This document shows, piece after piece, positions 34,574-43,631 of a stretch of DNA of 64,000 nucleotides. The notes beneath the pieces were generated by a model that saw only the letters and a list, made by a program, of their open reading frames with translations, searched no databases and was not told the DNA's origin. Every line of letters begins with the position of its first letter. The first letter of the stretch is position 1. Made by a program: the position numbers and the translations under genes. Source of the stretch: VAZQ01 sp045811525 (lineage in GTDB: Bacteria > Pseudomonadota > Alphaproteobacteria > Rhizobiales > Xanthobacteraceae); assembly GCA_045811525.1 (NCBI GenBank), contig JBJMTV010000035.1, positions 21,280-85,279 of the forward strand, read 5' to 3'.

Positions 34574-34858
34574 GTCCGTGACTGCGGATTTACTGGCGAT
34601 CTGACTCTCCTGGCCGCGACAGCGGCATCCCCGACTTTATTCCCCCAGCCAAAACACGCCCTAGTTTAGACACCTTTGGCGCGGAATCCGGTATCCGGAC
34701 CGGTGGGGGCCGGCAACTTTTCCGCATCTCGGGTCACCCGTCGCGCGGCGAGCGCGTGTGGCTTGCCCTGATCCACGTCACCGTCCTTGCGCTGGGCCAC
34801 GGACCTGGGCTGCCGTCGCGCGTAAGCGGCGAGGCTCGGTCAGCCGGCAGGAGATGTC

Positions 34859-35542
34859 ATGAGACCAGGTGCCTCGCTTTCTATCTGGGCCCTGTTCAGC
34901 AGCGCTGATCCCATCGTTCAGATCGTGATGATCGGGCTGCTGCTCGCTTCAGTGGCGGTCTGGGCGATCGCCATCGACAAGCTGCTGCTCTATGCCCGCA
35001 CCCGCCGCGCCATGGACAGCTTCGAGCAGGCGTTCTGGTCCGCACAGTCCTTGGACGAGCTCTACCGGTCCTTGTCTTCGCGCCCGGCGCATTCCATGGC
35101 AGCGCTCTTTGTCGCAGCCATGCGGGAATGGAAGCGGAGCCTGGAGGGCAAGCAGCCGCGCTCCATGGGCGGTCTGCAGATGCGCATCGACAAAGTGATG
35201 GACGTGACAATCCAGCGCGAGATCTCACGTCTCGAGCGGAACCTGCTGGTGCTCGCCACCATTGGCTCGGCCGGTCCCTTTGTCGGCCTGTTCGGGACCG
35301 TCTGGGGCATCATGACCAGCTTCCGCGCCATAGCCGGCCAACAGTCGACCTCGCTCGCGGTGGTGGCTCCCGGTATCGCCGAAGCGCTGTTCGCGACCGC
35401 AATCGGCCTGATCGCCGCCATACCCGCGACCATTTTTTATAACAAGTTCGTATCCGACGTGAACAAACAGGCGCAGCGTCTGGAAGGCTTCGCCGACGAG
35501 TTTTCCGCCTTCCTGTCGCGGCAACTTGACGAGCGGGGGTGA
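34859..35542 (+). CDS. tolQ: TolQ, Tol-Pal proton-channel protein
   Basis: A 227-residue inner-membrane protein with three helices (about 17-40, 135-158 and 170-193). The pore helices read TIGSAGPFVGLFGTVWGIM and GIAEALFATAIGLIAAIPATI. It forms the 5:2 stator with TolR that energises TolA during outer-membrane constriction at division. AGGAGATGTC precedes the ATG. The C-terminal tail ends FLSRQLDERG. Confidence 0.96.
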   Translation: MRPGASLSIWALFSSADPIVQIVMIGLLLASVAVWAIAIDKLLLYARTRRAMDSFEQAFWSAQSLDELYRSLSSRPAHSMAALFVAAMREWKRSLEGKQPRSMGGLQMRIDKVMDVTIQREISRLERNLLVLATIGSAGPFVGLFGTVWGIMTSFRAIAGQQSTSLAVVAPGIAEALFATAIGLIAAIPATIFYNKFVSDVNKQAQRLEGFADEFSAFLSRQLDERG

Positions 35543-35608
35543 GCGCGTGCGGCGGAACGCCGGAACGCCGGCTTGCACTGAGGACGTGCGCAACACGAGG
35601 GGGTCGGC

Positions 35609-36067
35609 ATGGCGGTGAGCGGTGGCAGCGCCGCAGTCGCCGGGCGCCGACGCCATCGGCGCCGGCCAGTCATGGCGGAAATCAATGTGACGCCGATGGT
35701 CGACGTCATGCTGGTTCTGCTCATTATTTTCATGGTGTCCGCGCCATTGCTGACAGTCGGTGTGCCGCTCGATCTGCCGCAGACCCGCGCAACCAGCCTC
35801 AATGCCGACAAGGAGCCGCTGACGGTGTCCATCACCGCCAAGGGCGTCTACCTCCAAAATACCGAAATTGCGGTGGACGAATTGATCCCGAAGCTCAAGG
35901 CCATTGCCGAGGCTCGTGGGGGTGCCGCGGCGGAGGAGCGCGTTTTTGTGCGCGCCGACAAGGCTGTCGAGTACGGAACGGTGATGACGGTGATGGGGCG
36001 CTTGTCCGAGGCGGGATTCACCCGTGTCGCTCTGGTGACCGAGCTGGAGCAGGGGTCAGGACGCTGA
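35609..36067 (+). CDS. tolR: TolR, Tol-Pal stator subunit
   Basis: A 152-residue ExbD/TolR protein. A basic lead (about 1-25, with Arg-rich GRRRHRRRP) precedes the single helix, which carries the proton-binding Asp in INVTPMVDVMLVLLIIFMVS (D35). A periplasmic domain follows (LDLPQT...RVALVTEL). GAGGGGG precedes the ATG. It is 66 bp after tolQ and 19 bp before tolA. Confidence 0.95.
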   Translation: MAVSGGSAAVAGRRRHRRRPVMAEINVTPMVDVMLVLLIIFMVSAPLLTVGVPLDLPQTRATSLNADKEPLTVSITAKGVYLQNTEIAVDELIPKLKAIAEARGGAAAEERVFVRADKAVEYGTVMTVMGRLSEAGFTRVALVTELEQGSGR

Positions 36068-36086
36068 TCGGGCGCGATTACGGGGA

Positions 36087-36971
36087 ATGAAGGTCGCTTA
36101 CACGATATCGGGCCTCGGGCACGCGGCAATATTGCTGTGGAGCCTTTGGAGCCTTGCGGCCAAGCCGCTGCCCACGCCGCCGCCGGAGGCGCTGCCGGTG
36201 GACCTGGTCAACGTGGCCGATCTGACGGCCATGACGGCGGGAAACAAGGAGGCGGCAAAAGCCGATGCTCCGAAGCCCGTCGTGGAGAAGGTGGCGCAGG
36301 AGAAGCCGCCGGAGGACATGACCGGCAAGGTGGTCGAGAAGAAAGAAGTGAAAGCGGCGCGCGACCCAGAGCCGCCGGCCGAAGCGAAGCCCGACCCAAA
36401 GGCGGCAAAGGCGGAAGCCAAGGCTGACCCGATCCCAGACGCTTTGGCGAAGGAGCAGATCAAGAAGCCGGAGCCGAAGAAGCCGGAGCCGAAGAAGGTC
36501 GAGGCCAAGCCAGCCCCGCCAGCGCCCAAGAAGCCAGCACCTAAATTCGAGCCGAGCGAGGTGAAGGAGCTGCTTAATAAGCGCGACCCGACGAGGCTCG
36601 CGGCGGCCGGAACCGAGCTCAATGCCACGCCTTCGCTGGGTCTGCCGACCGGTCGGGCAAAGACGCTCTCCCTGAGTGAGCTCGATGCATTGCGTCAGCG
36701 GCTGCACCAGTTCTGGAACGTGCCTGCCGGCGCGAAAGATCCGCAGGAGCTCACGAGCGTATTCAGGATCAAGCTGCGCCCTGATGGACGCCTCGCCGAA
36801 CCGCCGATGCTGGTGAGCGGTCGTGAGAGCGCCTTGGCCATGGTGGCCCGTGAGAACGCAGCGCGAGCGATCAACCGCGGCCAGCCCTACGACATGCTCA
36901 AGCCGGAAAACTATGAGCTGTGGAAGGACATCGAGATCACGTTCGACCCGCGGGACTTGGCCGCTCAGTAG
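36087..36971 (+). CDS. tolA: TolA, energy-transducing periplasmic protein
   Basis: A 294-residue protein with one N-terminal transmembrane helix (about 7-25, SGLGHAAILLWSLWSLAAK). A Lys/Pro/Glu/Ala-rich domain spans about 28-155, with KPEPKKPEPKKVEAKPA repeats. The folded C-terminal domain (about 190-294) carries LSELDALRQRLHQFWNVPAGA and SALAMVARENAARAI. It transmits TolQR motion to Pal and TolB. Its stop codon lies in a perfect 22-bp tandem duplication, described separately. Confidence 0.92.
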   Translation: MKVAYTISGLGHAAILLWSLWSLAAKPLPTPPPEALPVDLVNVADLTAMTAGNKEAAKADAPKPVVEKVAQEKPPEDMTGKVVEKKEVKAARDPEPPAEAKPDPKAAKAEAKADPIPDALAKEQIKKPEPKKPEPKKVEAKPAPPAPKKPAPKFEPSEVKELLNKRDPTRLAAAGTELNATPSLGLPTGRAKTLSLSELDALRQRLHQFWNVPAGAKDPQELTSVFRIKLRPDGRLAEPPMLVSGRESALAMVARENAARAINRGQPYDMLKPENYELWKDIEITFDPRDLAAQ

Positions 36972-36993
36972 GCGGGACTTGGCCGCTCAGTAG
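36950..36993. repeat. Perfect 22-bp tandem duplication spanning the tolA stop
   Basis: Bases 36950-36971, which encode the last residues and stop of TolA, are repeated exactly at 36972-36993. The copy is untranslated, and the tolB start follows 24 bp later. Confidence 0.95.
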
Positions 36994-37017
36994 CATGGGA
37001 AGGATGAGGCGAGCAGA

Positions 37018-38361
37018 ATGGGCGAGGATGAATTGAGCACAGGCCTGTTCAGCCGCCGACATGTGGTGTTGGGCACCGCCGCTGCGGCACTTGCCGGCTC
37101 GTCGCGGCGCGCAGGAGCTGTCCTGAAGCTCGATGTCACTCAGGGCACAGTCCAGCCGATCCCAATTGCCATTACCGATTTCATCAGCGGCACGCAGCAG
37201 GAGCCTGCGTCCGGCCGCAACGTCAGCCAGGTCATCACGGCAAATCTGCAGCGGTCCGGCCTGTTCGCGCCGATCGCGCAGGCAGCGTTCATCGAGCGGA
37301 TCGCGTCTGCGGATCAGGTGCCGCGCTTCCCGGACTGGCGGCAGATCAATGCCCAAGCCCTGGTGACCGGCCGCGTCGCCATGATCGAAGGAGGCCGCCT
37401 GCGCGCCGAGTTTCGGCTGTGGGACGTTTTCGCCGGCCAACAGCTGCATGGACAGCAATACACCACGACGTCCGAGAATTGGCGGCGCATTGCCCACATC
37501 ATCTCGGATGCCATCTACGAGCGGCTCACGGGTGAAAAAGGCTATTTCGACAGCCGCATTGTCTTCGTCGACGAGTCCGGTCCCAAGCAGCGGCGCATCA
37601 AGCGACTGGCCTTGATGGACCAGGACGGGGCCAACGTGCGCTACCTAACGCGCGGGGATGAGTTGGTGCTGACGCCGCGCTTTTCGTCGTCGGCCGATAC
37701 CATCACCTACATGTCGTACGGCCAGGGCGATCCGAAAGTCTACCTGATGAACATCGAAACCGGCTATCGCGAGATCGTCAGCAACTTTCCCGGCATGAGC
37801 TTCAGCCCGCGGTTTTCGCCCGATGGACAGCGCGTGGTCTTCAGCCTCCAGCACGGTGGCAGCTCCAACCTCTTCGTCATGGACTTGCGCTCGAAGTCGA
37901 CGACGCGGCTGACTGAGAACCAGGTGATCGACACGGCTCCGTCCTACTCGCCTGACGGCACGCGCATCACTTTCGAGTCCGATCGCGGTGGCAAGCAGCA
38001 GGTTTATGTCATGCCGGCGGTCGGCGGGGCGGCGCAGCGCATCAGCTTCGGCGATGGCGCCTACTCGACACCCGTCTGGTCTCCGCGCGGCGACCAGATT
38101 GCCTTCACCAAGCAGGCGGAAGGCCGGTTCGCGATCGGTATCATGCGTCCGGACGGATCCGGCGAGCGGATCCTGACCGAGGGTTATCACAACGAAGGAC
38201 CCACATGGGCCCCGAACGGCCGGCTCGTGATGTTCTTTCGCGATCCGGGCGGGGAGGGCGGCCCGGCGCTCTACACTGTGGATGTGACTGGTCGCAATGA
38301 GCAGATGCTGCACACGCCGAGCTACGCGTCCGATCCGGCTTGGTCGCCGCTGCTCAAGTAG
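37018..38361 (+). CDS. tolB: TolB, periplasmic beta-propeller of Tol-Pal
   Basis: A 447-residue exported protein. The N-terminus has a twin-arginine-like signal (FSRRHVVLGTAAAALAGSSRRAGA, residues 11-34, quoted here as SRRHVVLG plus a hydrophobic run). An alpha/beta N-domain (about 35-170) is followed by a six-bladed WD40-like propeller (about 175-445) with repeated SPRFSPDGQRVVF, APSYSPDGTRITF and TPVWSPRGDQIAF strands. It binds Pal and TolA at the division site. It is separated from tolA by the duplicated 22-bp unit. Confidence 0.95.
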   Translation: MGEDELSTGLFSRRHVVLGTAAAALAGSSRRAGAVLKLDVTQGTVQPIPIAITDFISGTQQEPASGRNVSQVITANLQRSGLFAPIAQAAFIERIASADQVPRFPDWRQINAQALVTGRVAMIEGGRLRAEFRLWDVFAGQQLHGQQYTTTSENWRRIAHIISDAIYERLTGEKGYFDSRIVFVDESGPKQRRIKRLALMDQDGANVRYLTRGDELVLTPRFSSSADTITYMSYGQGDPKVYLMNIETGYREIVSNFPGMSFSPRFSPDGQRVVFSLQHGGSSNLFVMDLRSKSTTRLTENQVIDTAPSYSPDGTRITFESDRGGKQQVYVMPAVGGAAQRISFGDGAYSTPVWSPRGDQIAFTKQAEGRFAIGIMRPDGSGERILTEGYHNEGPTWAPNGRLVMFFRDPGGEGGPALYTVDVTGRNEQMLHTPSYASDPAWSPLLK

Positions 38362-38562
38362 CCAGTCCCTCGGTCATCTTCGGAGCCGCACCGCATGCCG
38401 CGTTCAATGATCATTAACCACCACCGAGGGTTTTCGCATTTCCGCGCATTTGCGTGATTGCCGCAACAGTCCATCAGGGTTGACGACAACTTTCGCTTAA
38501 CTCTGCGCCTGCTAGACCTGCGGCATGTCCGGTCACGACGCAAACAGGGGGGCACCGGAACG

Positions 38563-39057
38563 ATGAACGTCATGAGTCTCATTCGTGTGGCGAAGGTTGC
38601 GGCTGTGCTGCTTGCCGCCTCGCTTGCTGCCGGCTGCGCCAACAAGCCGAACGACCCGACGCAGACGGGGGCCACCACTGCGGCGCCAGGCAGCCAGCAG
38701 GACTTCGTCGTGAATGTCGGGGATCGGGTCTTCTTTGAATCGGATTCCACGGAGCTTACTCCGCAATCCATTGCGACACTCGAGAAGCAGGCGCAGTGGT
38801 TGCAGAATTACGGCCAGTATACGTTTACACTCGAAGGTCATGCCGACGAGCGCGGCACGCGCGAATACAACATCGCGCTCGGTGCGCGTCGCGCCCAGAC
38901 GGTGCGCGATTATCTCGCCTCGCGCGGCGTACAGCCGCAGCGCATGCGCACCATTTCGTATGGCAAGGAGCGCCCGGTCGCCGTTTGCAACGATATTTCC
39001 TGCTGGTCGCAGAACCGTCGTGCGGTCACCGTGCTCAACTCTGCCTCGAGCTCCTGA
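38563..39057 (+). CDS. pal: Peptidoglycan-associated lipoprotein Pal
   Basis: A 164-residue outer-membrane lipoprotein. The lipobox LAAGC follows a hydrophobic signal (about 8-24). The OmpA-like domain carries VFFESDSTELTPQS, LEGHADERGTREYNIALGARRA and ISYGKERPV, the peptidoglycan diaminopimelate-binding blocks. The 201 bp between tolB and pal include the upstream region of the ATG chosen here, which aligns with the lipoprotein signal. Confidence 0.97.
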   Translation: MNVMSLIRVAKVAAVLLAASLAAGCANKPNDPTQTGATTAAPGSQQDFVVNVGDRVFFESDSTELTPQSIATLEKQAQWLQNYGQYTFTLEGHADERGTREYNIALGARRAQTVRDYLASRGVQPQRMRTISYGKERPVAVCNDISCWSQNRRAVTVLNSASSS

Positions 39058-39164
39058 GGTAACGCGCAGGGTCCATCAGTTTAGCTCGTGCAAATGCCAG
39101 CTCGCGAGAGCGTTGCCCCCAGGGTGCCGCGAGCTTCGGGTTCAAGGCCTAGCGGGGGAAGGGG

Positions 39165-39198
39165 ATGACCGGCGCCTGCATTGGCGCCGGTCATGTTT
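39165..39198 (+). terminator. Strong hairpin downstream of pal
   Basis: A perfect 12-bp stem, ATGACCGGCGCC (39165-39176) and GGCGCCGGTCAT (39183-39194), with a TGCATT loop and GTTT after it. It lies about 110 bp past the pal stop in a 305-bp gap and suggests that cpoB has its own promoter downstream. No other element is recognised in the gap. Confidence 0.8.
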
Positions 39199-39362
39199 CC
39201 CGAAGGTGCCAGATCATCTGCGCGCGCGCACGACGCGAACGCATTCAAAGTTGAAACGGGCCAAGCGCGTGCGCGAGCCAGCGCTTGCAGTCACAATTTG
39301 GACGCAGGGATTCGTAAGCTACGACGCTGCACAATTCCGTCAGACATAGTGCCGCTACGACG

Positions 39363-40400
39363 ATGGCAACCCTGATCTTTCGCGCGCACGGCATCGCCGC
39401 GCTTGTCTGCGCGGCAATGATGACGCTATCGGCGCCTTTGGTCGCCTCCGCACAGGAGGGAGAACGGCCGGGCTTGCTGGACCGGATTTTCAGCGGTAGC
39501 GAGCGGTTCGGCAGCGCCGAACGGCCGCCAGCTCCAGCAGTTGTCGACCGCACGGGTACCGTTGCGCCCGCCGGGAGCGATGTCACTCTGCGCGTGGACC
39601 GTCTCGAGGCGCAGATCAGGCAACTCACGGGCGTCGTCGAGCAATTGCAGTATCGCAACCAGCAGCTCGAAGGCATGGTCCGCCGCATGCAGGATGGCGG
39701 TGCGAGCGCCACTCCGAGCGCCAGTGCTGCTCCTCACCCTCGACCCGCAGCCGCAGGATCGCCTGTGCCCGGTCGGCGCGGCGATGCTTTCGATCCGGCT
39801 TTGCAGCCGCAGGCGCCTGGCGCGCCGCAAACGCTCGGGGCAGTTGCCGCCGTTGGCGGCGGCGTTCCCATCGGCGCGGCCGATGCTGGCATGGGCGCCC
39901 CAAGCGGGCGCGGCGCCGGCCCGCTCGATATCGCGACCATGCCGCCCGCTGCTGCAGCGCCGGGGTCGCGGGCGCCACAGGGGAGTGGTGCGGTCGCTGC
40001 TACGCAGCCGCCCACGCAGACGCCACGCGACGAGTTTGACCTCGGCTATGGCTACGTGCTGCACAAGGATTACGCGCTGGCGGAGGACACTTTTCGCAGC
40101 TTCCTTAGCAAATATCCCAATGACCGCCTGACTGCCGATGCCACGTTCTGGTTCGGCGAGAGTCTGTTCCAGCGTCAGCGCTTCCGCGATGCGGCGGAAG
40201 CATTTCTCAATGTCTCGACCAAGTATGAGTCCAATCCTCGCGCCCCCGATGCGCTGCTGCGTCTGGGCCAGTCGCTGGCGGCGCTTGGGGAGAGGGAAGC
40301 GGCTTGCGCCTCGCTCGGCGAAGTTCTGCGCAAATTCCCGCGCGCATCGGCGGGCCTCCGGCAGAACGTCGAGCGAGAGCAGAAGCGTGTCCGCTGCTGA
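39363..40400 (+). CDS. cpoB: CpoB/YbgF, Tol-Pal coordinator of cell wall synthesis
   Basis: A 345-residue periplasmic protein. It has a signal peptide (about 8-30, ending ASAQEG), a short coiled coil (about 75-105, VDRLEAQIRQLTGVVEQLQ), a long Pro/Ala/Gly linker (about 115-215) and C-terminal TPR repeats. The repeats include EFDLGYGYVLHKDYALAEDTF, quoted here in part as GYVLHKDYALAEDTF, and ATFWFGESLFQRQRFRDAAEAF. CpoB links Tol-Pal to penicillin-binding protein activity. Its end overlaps the tilS start. Confidence 0.92.
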   Translation: MATLIFRAHGIAALVCAAMMTLSAPLVASAQEGERPGLLDRIFSGSERFGSAERPPAPAVVDRTGTVAPAGSDVTLRVDRLEAQIRQLTGVVEQLQYRNQQLEGMVRRMQDGGASATPSASAAPHPRPAAAGSPVPGRRGDAFDPALQPQAPGAPQTLGAVAAVGGGVPIGAADAGMGAPSGRGAGPLDIATMPPAAAAPGSRAPQGSGAVAATQPPTQTPRDEFDLGYGYVLHKDYALAEDTFRSFLSKYPNDRLTADATFWFGESLFQRQRFRDAAEAFLNVSTKYESNPRAPDALLRLGQSLAALGEREAACASLGEVLRKFPRASAGLRQNVEREQKRVRC

Positions 40401-41439
40401 TGAGGCAGTCTCGGCCGCCGAGGCGAAGGCGCTGTTCCATCCGTTCGTTGCGCTGCCGGCTGTGGTGCTCGCCGTGTCAGGCGGTCCCGACTCGACAGCA
40501 TTGCTGGTGCTTGCCGCACGCTGGCGCCGCGCGCGCAAGCGTGGCCCCAAGCTCGTTGCGGTGACCGTTGACCATGGCTTGCGCCGCGAGTCCGCACGGG
40601 AGGCCCGCGATGTGGCGACGCTCGCGCGCGGCCTTGGTGTTGCCCATCGCTTGCTGCGGTGGCGCGGCCGCAAACCTCTGAGCCGGGTGCAGGAATCGGC
40701 GCGCGCTGCGCGTTACCAGTTGCTGGCGCAAGCCGCCGCGAGGGCGCACGCGCCCTGTGTCCTGACCGGCCACACCCTCGACGACCAGGCAGAGACAGTG
40801 CTCATGCGGCTCTCGCGCGGCAGCGGTCTCTCCGGGCTCGGCGCTATGGTGCTCGTGGCTCCCCTGCCTGCGAGCGGGAGCCGCGTCCTGCTCGCGCGAC
40901 CTTTGCTGCAAGTCCCGAAAGCGCGGCTCATTGCCACGCTGCAGCGAGCGGGAATCAATTGCGTCCAGGATCCCTCGAACCGCGACCCGCGTTTCGCTCG
41001 CAGCCGTATCCGCGACATCATGCCCGCCTTGGCGCGCGAGGGCCTTGACGCAAGACGGCTCGCGACATTGGCGCGCCGCCTGCGTCGCGCGGACGAGGCG
41101 CTGGAGCAGGCCGTAGGCGCTGCAACTACGGCTCTATGGGAGTGCCGCTCGGGCAAATCCGGCGGCAGCATCCGGTTTGATGCCGAACGATTTGCGGCGC
41201 TTCCGGCGGAAGTGGCACTGCGCCTGCTCGGACGCGCCATTACAGTCAGTGGGGAGGAGGGCCCGGTCGAGCTCGCCAAGCTTGAGGCGCTTTTCGAGGC
41301 CATTCGCGAGCTTCGCCCGCCGAAAACGCGTGGAAGGCGGACTTTGCGCAGGACGTTGGCAGGCGCATTGGTGACACGCAGCGCGGCGGACCTTGTGATC
41401 GAGCGAGCTCCCGCGCGAAAGGGCCGCATCTCCCCGTGA
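40387..41439 (+). CDS. tilS: tRNA(Ile)-lysidine synthase
   Basis: A 350-residue enzyme that converts the CAU anticodon wobble cytidine of tRNA-Ile to lysidine, using lysine and ATP. The PP-loop is VLAVSGGPDSTALL, followed by VTVDHGLRRES and GHTLDDQAETVLMRLSRGSG. The GTG start overlaps the last four codons of cpoB. The C-terminal part is shorter than in E. coli TilS but usual for rhizobia. The 216 bp to ftsH hold nothing recognised. Confidence 0.94.
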   Translation: MSAADEAVSAAEAKALFHPFVALPAVVLAVSGGPDSTALLVLAARWRRARKRGPKLVAVTVDHGLRRESAREARDVATLARGLGVAHRLLRWRGRKPLSRVQESARAARYQLLAQAAARAHAPCVLTGHTLDDQAETVLMRLSRGSGLSGLGAMVLVAPLPASGSRVLLARPLLQVPKARLIATLQRAGINCVQDPSNRDPRFARSRIRDIMPALAREGLDARRLATLARRLRRADEALEQAVGAATTALWECRSGKSGGSIRFDAERFAALPAEVALRLLGRAITVSGEEGPVELAKLEALFEAIRELRPPKTRGRRTLRRTLAGALVTRSAADLVIERAPARKGRISP

Positions 41440-41655
41440 CCACGCGGCAGCGCTACTGCGCAGAGCAAGCCAAAGCTCCTGCATGGAATTGTGGCGACTG
41501 CTCCGGAGCCCGGTCAGCGCGAGGGAAATCGCCTCGTTCCCTTGGCAGGGCAGTTGCCGAGACTTAGATTGGGTCGGGACAGATATGAATCGCACCGTAT
41601 GTTGCGGGCCAATTGAACGGGCTGGCGGGTCGCCGGCGGCCCAGAAGGACCTGGG

Positions 41656-43575
41656 ATGAACGCCAATCTCCGCAACTTCGCCCTCTGGGTGATTATTGTC
41701 CTATTGCTGCTCGCTCTCTTTACGTTGTTCCAAAACCCTGGGCAGCGCACCGCGGCGCAGGACATATCGTTCTCGCAGCTGCTGAACGAGGTCGATCAAG
41801 GCCGTGTGCGGGACGTTTTGATCCAGGGTCCCGAGATTCACGGCACCTTTACCGACGGGCGCAACTTCCAAACCTATGCGCCGAACGATCCGAGCTTGAT
41901 CCAGCGTCTCTACGGCAAGGGCGTGTCAATCACCGCTCGGCCGCAGCAGACGGACGTTCCTTGGTTCGTATCGCTCTTGGTCTCGTGGCTTCCGTTCATC
42001 GCGCTCATCGGCGTTTGGATATTCCTGTCGCGGCAGATGCAGGGTGCCGGCGGCAAGGCATTGGGGTTTGGCAAGAGCCGCGCCAAGCTTCTGACCGAGG
42101 CGCACGGCCGGGTGACGTTCGAGGATGTGGCCGGAGTGGACGAGGCCAAGCAGGACCTGCAGGAGATCGTCGAATTTCTTCGTGATCCCGGTAAATTCCA
42201 GCGGCTTGGCGGGCGTATCCCGCGCGGCGTGCTGTTGGTTGGCCCGCCCGGAACCGGCAAGACCCTGTTGGCGCGGGCGATTGCCGGTGAAGCCAACGTG
42301 CCGTTCTTCACCATCTCCGGCTCCGATTTCGTCGAGATGTTCGTAGGCGTCGGCGCCTCACGCGTGCGCGACATGTTCGAGCAGGCCAAGAAGAACGCCC
42401 CCTGCATCATCTTCATCGATGAGATCGACGCGGTCGGCCGCCATCGCGGGGCGGGCCTCGGGGGCGGCAACGATGAGCGCGAGCAGACGCTCAATCAGCT
42501 CCTTGTCGAGATGGATGGCTTCGAGACCAACGAAGGCATCATTCTCATCGCCGCGACCAACCGCCCGGACGTGCTCGATCCTGCGCTGCTGCGCCCCGGT
42601 CGTTTCGACCGGCAGGTGATTGTGCCCAACCCGGACGTTGTCGGCCGCGAGCAGATCCTCAAGGTGCATGTGCGCAAGGTGCCGCTTGCTCCCGATGTCA
42701 ATCTGAAGACGACGGCGCGTGGCACTCCGGGATTTTCCGGCGCCGACCTGATGAACCTGGTGAACGAAGCCGCTCTCATGGCGGCTCGCCGCAACAAGCG
42801 GATGGTCACGCAAGTCGAGTTCGAGGATGCCAAAGACAAGGTGATGATGGGAGCCGAGCGCAAGTCATTGGTGATGACCGAGGAGGAGAAGCTCCTCACC
42901 GCCTACCATGAAGGCGGTCACGCTCTCGTCGCACTGAACGTCAAGGCAACGGATCCCGTGCACAAGGCGACCATCATACCGCGTGGGCGTGCGCTGGGCA
43001 TGGTCATGCAACTGCCGGAGCGCGACAAGCTCTCCATGAGCCTCGAGCAGATGACCTCGCGACTTGCCATCATGATGGGAGGACGCGTGGCAGAGGAGCT
43101 CGTCTTCGGCCGTGACAAGGTGACCTCCGGGGCGGCTTCCGACATCGAGCAGGCCACTAAACTGGCACGCATGATGGTGACGCGCTGGGGCTTGTCCGAG
43201 GCGCTCGGCACGGTTGCCTATGGGGAAAATCAGGACGAGGTCTTCCTCGGCTACCAGGTGGCACGCCAGCAGAACGTTTCCGAGGAGACGAGCCGCAAGA
43301 TTGATGGTGAAATCAAGCGCCTGGTCGAGAGCGGCTATGGCGAAGCGCAGCGCATTCTCGAGACGAAGCGCGCCGACCTGGAGACCCTGGCCAAGGGGCT
43401 GCTCGAGTTCGAGACGCTGAGCGGCGACGAAATCAAGGATCTGCTCGCGGGCAAAAGGCCGACGCGCGAATCCATCATCGAGCCGACGGCGCCGCGCGGC
43501 TCGGCGGTGCCCCCGGCCGGCAAACCGCGCCCACGCCCCGAGCCGGGCGGCCTGGAGCCGCAGCCGCAGGCCTGA
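41656..43575 (+). CDS. ftsH: ATP-dependent zinc metalloprotease FtsH
   Basis: A 639-residue membrane protease. Two helices (about 8-26 and 100-120) flank a periplasmic domain. The AAA domain has Walker A GPPGTGKT, pore loop FVEMFVGVGASRVRDMF, Walker B IIFIDEIDAVGRHRG and the SRH region NRPDVLDPALLRPGRFDRQ. The zinc protease motif is HEGGH (in AYHEGGHALVAL). A Pro-rich tail ends the protein. It degrades membrane and short-lived regulatory proteins such as LpxC or RpoH. Confidence 0.97.
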   Translation: MNANLRNFALWVIIVLLLLALFTLFQNPGQRTAAQDISFSQLLNEVDQGRVRDVLIQGPEIHGTFTDGRNFQTYAPNDPSLIQRLYGKGVSITARPQQTDVPWFVSLLVSWLPFIALIGVWIFLSRQMQGAGGKALGFGKSRAKLLTEAHGRVTFEDVAGVDEAKQDLQEIVEFLRDPGKFQRLGGRIPRGVLLVGPPGTGKTLLARAIAGEANVPFFTISGSDFVEMFVGVGASRVRDMFEQAKKNAPCIIFIDEIDAVGRHRGAGLGGGNDEREQTLNQLLVEMDGFETNEGIILIAATNRPDVLDPALLRPGRFDRQVIVPNPDVVGREQILKVHVRKVPLAPDVNLKTTARGTPGFSGADLMNLVNEAALMAARRNKRMVTQVEFEDAKDKVMMGAERKSLVMTEEEKLLTAYHEGGHALVALNVKATDPVHKATIIPRGRALGMVMQLPERDKLSMSLEQMTSRLAIMMGGRVAEELVFGRDKVTSGAASDIEQATKLARMMVTRWGLSEALGTVAYGENQDEVFLGYQVARQQNVSEETSRKIDGEIKRLVESGYGEAQRILETKRADLETLAKGLLEFETLSGDEIKDLLAGKRPTRESIIEPTAPRGSAVPPAGKPRPRPEPGGLEPQPQA

Positions 43576-43631
43576 GCTTCGTCGCCCGTATTGCTCGCGG
43601 CCAGAGCAGCCGGCGTGCGGGTGAGCTTCCC

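Noticed and set aside
39426..40673. Minus-strand frame of 415 codons opposite cpoB/tilS
   Set aside because: Antisense shadow of two recognised genes; no ribosome site or motif.
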